DNA of 64,000 nucleotides, taken from contig NZ_ANAE01000128.1 in assembly GCF_000341265.1 (NCBI RefSeq), positions 1-64,000 on the forward strand. Reading direction: 5' to 3'. Source of the DNA: Nocardiopsis prasina DSM 43845 (GTDB lineage Bacteria; Actinomycetota; Actinomycetes; Streptosporangiales; Streptosporangiaceae). Shown piece after piece: positions 62,367 to 64,000 of this stretch (its first letter is position 1; every line of letters begins with the position of its first letter). The notes below the pieces were generated by a model. The model had not been told where the DNA came from. It did no database searches and was given only the letters and a program-made list of their open reading frames with translations. Both the position numbers and the translations under genes were made by a program.

Positions 62367-63074
62367 TCAGTCCTCGGTGAGGGAGAGGAGTTCGTCGAGG
62401 TAACAGGTGGCCTCACGGGCGGCGCGGACGGGGTCCGCCTCCCGGACGGCCTCCGTCAGGCCGCTGTGGTCGATGCCCTCGGTGGCGGAGGAGGGGCCGT
62501 CGGAGGCCTCGGCACTCTGCTCGTAGGCGGTGTGCGCGATGCTGGCGTAGACGACCTGGGCGATGTCGTCGTAGAGGTCGATGAGCAGGGTGTTGTGCGT
62601 GGCGTTGACCACGGCGCGGTGGAACGTGAAGTCGGCCTCCACGAAGGCACCCATGTCCTTGGTCCGCCAGGCCTCCTCGCGCAGGGCCATGGCGCGGTCG
62701 ATATCGGCCATGTCCTCCTCGCTGTGGCGCATGGCGGCCAGACGCGCGGCCTCGACCTCCAGGGCGCGGCGCACCTCCAGGTTCTCCCGCAGTCGGGAGC
62801 GTTCCAGGCGGCGGCGCAGGGCTCCGCCGAGTTCGCTGGAGGCGCGGACGAAGGTCCCCGCTCCCTGGCGGATCTCCAGCAGGCCCGCGTGGGCGAGGGC
62901 CCTGACGGCCTCGCGGACGGTGTTGCGTCCGACCTCGAGTTGTTCGGACAGTTCGGACTCGGTGGGGATGCGGTCGCCGACGCCCCACTCACCGGAGTCG
63001 ATCTGGGCTCGTAGCTGACTGATGACCTGGTCGACGAGACCGGTCCGGCGTGTCGACGCGAGGGGCACGCTCAT
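62367..63074 (-). CDS. GntR-family regulator, FadR/FCD type
   Basis: 235 residues. N-terminal GntR helix-turn-helix (DQVISQLRAQIDSGEWGVGD, RIPTESELSEQLEVGRNTVR, EAVRALAHAGLLEIRQGAGT) and an all-helical FCD domain (ADFTFHRAVVNATHNTLLID with the metal-binding Asp/His). FCD members sense small carboxylates. It is divergent from the CynX/NimT-type transporter, its most likely target. Confidence 0.88.
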   Translation of the reverse strand: MSVPLASTRRTGLVDQVISQLRAQIDSGEWGVGDRIPTESELSEQLEVGRNTVREAVRALAHAGLLEIRQGAGTFVRASSELGGALRRRLERSRLRENLEVRRALEVEAARLAAMRHSEEDMADIDRAMALREEAWRTKDMGAFVEADFTFHRAVVNATHNTLLIDLYDDIAQVVYASIAHTAYEQSAEASDGPSSATEGIDHSGLTEAVREADPVRAAREATCYLDELLSLTED

Positions 63075-63236
63075 ACCTCCTAGGGGCGGGTCGCCGGATG
63101 ACAGGCCCAGCGCACGGGTAGGGAACGGTTAAGGAGGGAGCCTAGACCAGTTGGGCGCAGGAATAGGCCCCGAACGTCAATGCGTTATCCTCATGAAGTA
63201 CATAGGGTCATCCTACGAATTTGTGAGCCACGTCCT

Positions 63237-64000
63237 ATGAGCGTCACCCCCACGCGCGAGAACGCAGCGCAGGGCACCCCGCTTCCCGGTACCGACCAGC
63301 CCAGAGCCGCGCCCCGCGCGGCTCTCCTTCTGATCGCCGTCGCCATCGCCCTCGCCGCACTCAATCTGCGCACCGCGATCACCAGTGTGGGCCCCGTCCT
63401 CGGAGAGGTCACCCAGGGGCTGGGCATGACCGCGGTGGGCGCCGGTGTCCTCACGACGCTCCCCGTCCTGTGCTTCGCGGTCTTCGGCGGGCTCACCCCC
63501 ATGCTCAGCCGCCGTCTCGGCTCCCACCGCCTGCTCGTCCTCGCGCTGACCGCCGTCACCCTCGGCCTCGTCACGCGGGCCATGGCCCCCGAACCCTGGC
63601 TGTTCCTCACCCTGAGCGTCGTGGCCCTCTCCGGCGGCGCCGTCGGCAACGTCATCCTCCCGGCCCTGGTCAAGCAGCACTTCCCCCACCGTGTGGGCCT
63701 GATGACCACGGTGTACACCACCGGCCTGGCCGTGGGCACCGCGATCGCGGCCGCCGCCACCGTCCCCCTGGAACGGGCCACCGGTGACTGGCGGATCGCC
63801 CTGGGCGCCTACGCCCTCTTCGGCCTGGTCGCGGCGCTTCCGTGGCTCCTGGCCCTGCGCCACGAGCCCGCCCCCGGCGACGCCCGCGCGGCCCTCAGCG
63901 TCCGGCAGGTGCTCGGCACCGGGCTCGGATGGCAGGGCGTCCTGTACTTCGGAACCCAGTCCTCCATCGCCTACATCATGTTCGGCTGGTTCGCGCAGAT
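63237..64000 (+). CDS. CynX/NimT-family MFS transporter, N-terminal part (partial)
   Basis: ATG 63237, open to the window edge (254 codons visible). Membrane segments begin LLLIAVAIALAALNLRTAIT, with the family motif NLRTAITSVGPVLGEV, then VLTTLPVLCFAVFGGLTPML and VGNVILPALVKQHFPHRVGL. CynX (cyanate) and NimT (nitroimidazole) transporters have this NLR-AI-SVGP signature. No strong ribosome binding site is seen before the start. Its control by the divergent GntR gene is likely. Confidence 0.85.
   Translation, partial: MSVTPTRENAAQGTPLPGTDQPRAAPRAALLLIAVAIALAALNLRTAITSVGPVLGEVTQGLGMTAVGAGVLTTLPVLCFAVFGGLTPMLSRRLGSHRLLVLALTAVTLGLVTRAMAPEPWLFLTLSVVALSGGAVGNVILPALVKQHFPHRVGLMTTVYTTGLAVGTAIAAAATVPLERATGDWRIALGAYALFGLVAALPWLLALRHEPAPGDARAALSVRQVLGTGLGWQGVLYFGTQSSIAYIMFGWFAQ

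Noticed and set aside
63180-63236. GntR operator TAGG-GTCAT-CCTA before the CynX-like gene
   Set aside because: The arms are only four bases, too weak to call.

Overview
The window is about 64 kb of GC-rich, gene-dense actinobacterial chromosome. High GC, frequent GTG and TTG starts, short intergenic gaps, large paralogous transporter and regulator families and an apparent 6C small RNA point to a filamentous actinomycete. A Nocardiopsis-like genus is my inference, not something proved here. I saw no rRNA, tRNA, CRISPR array, intact insertion sequence or prophage.

Layout. 1-5.8 kb: the end of metX, an aldo/keto reductase, a STAND/TPR protein split by an apparent frameshift, and a gene interrupted by 76 perfect copies of a 7-bp repeat. 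Because 7 is not a multiple of 3, copy number sets the reading frame. The present copy number puts the gene out of frame, so it looks like a phase-variable (contingency) locus caught in an OFF state. 5.8-13.8 kb: a polyol/sugar cassette with xylulokinase, a SorC-type regulator, ABC importer genes and a zinc polyol dehydrogenase. 13.8-14.4 kb: an Hsp20-like gene behind a near-perfect HAIR (HspR) operator. 14.4-28 kb: a sulfur-scavenging region with FMN reductases, SsuD-like and SfnB-like monooxygenases, a cysteine-dioxygenase-like gene, rhodanese, a YeiH exporter, a MetQ-like lipoprotein, two duplicated SsuA-like lipoproteins, SsuB, SsuC and a TauE/SafE exporter. Seven copies of a palindrome CCTAC-N7-GTAGG lie upstream of these units and suggest one shared regulator.

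28-38 kb holds single metabolic genes and regulators: iron alcohol dehydrogenase, Dps, P450, PucR-type regulator, aldo/keto reductase, RidA, EamA/TetR pair, sulfotransferase-like and sirtuin. 38-45 kb looks accessory. It has a large NACHT ATPase of the bacterial defence type, uracil-DNA glycosylase, and a tightly packed, visibly AT-richer operon of four unrecognised membrane-anchored coiled-coil proteins.

45-64 kb holds a GH15 glucoamylase-like gene, a divergent YczE/MocR pair, a lipase, moaA, rtcB, mobA, a small Cys-containing protein, a 6C-like sRNA, dodecin, an extracytoplasmic protein, a NicO-like membrane protein, an LCP-family protein, a double Lrp regulator, a FolP2-like protein, an RraA-like protein, a GntR/FCD regulator and the start of a CynX/NimT transporter. 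The strongest candidates for something new are the heptanucleotide-repeat gene, the sulfur regulon palindrome and the four-gene coiled-coil operon next to the NACHT gene.
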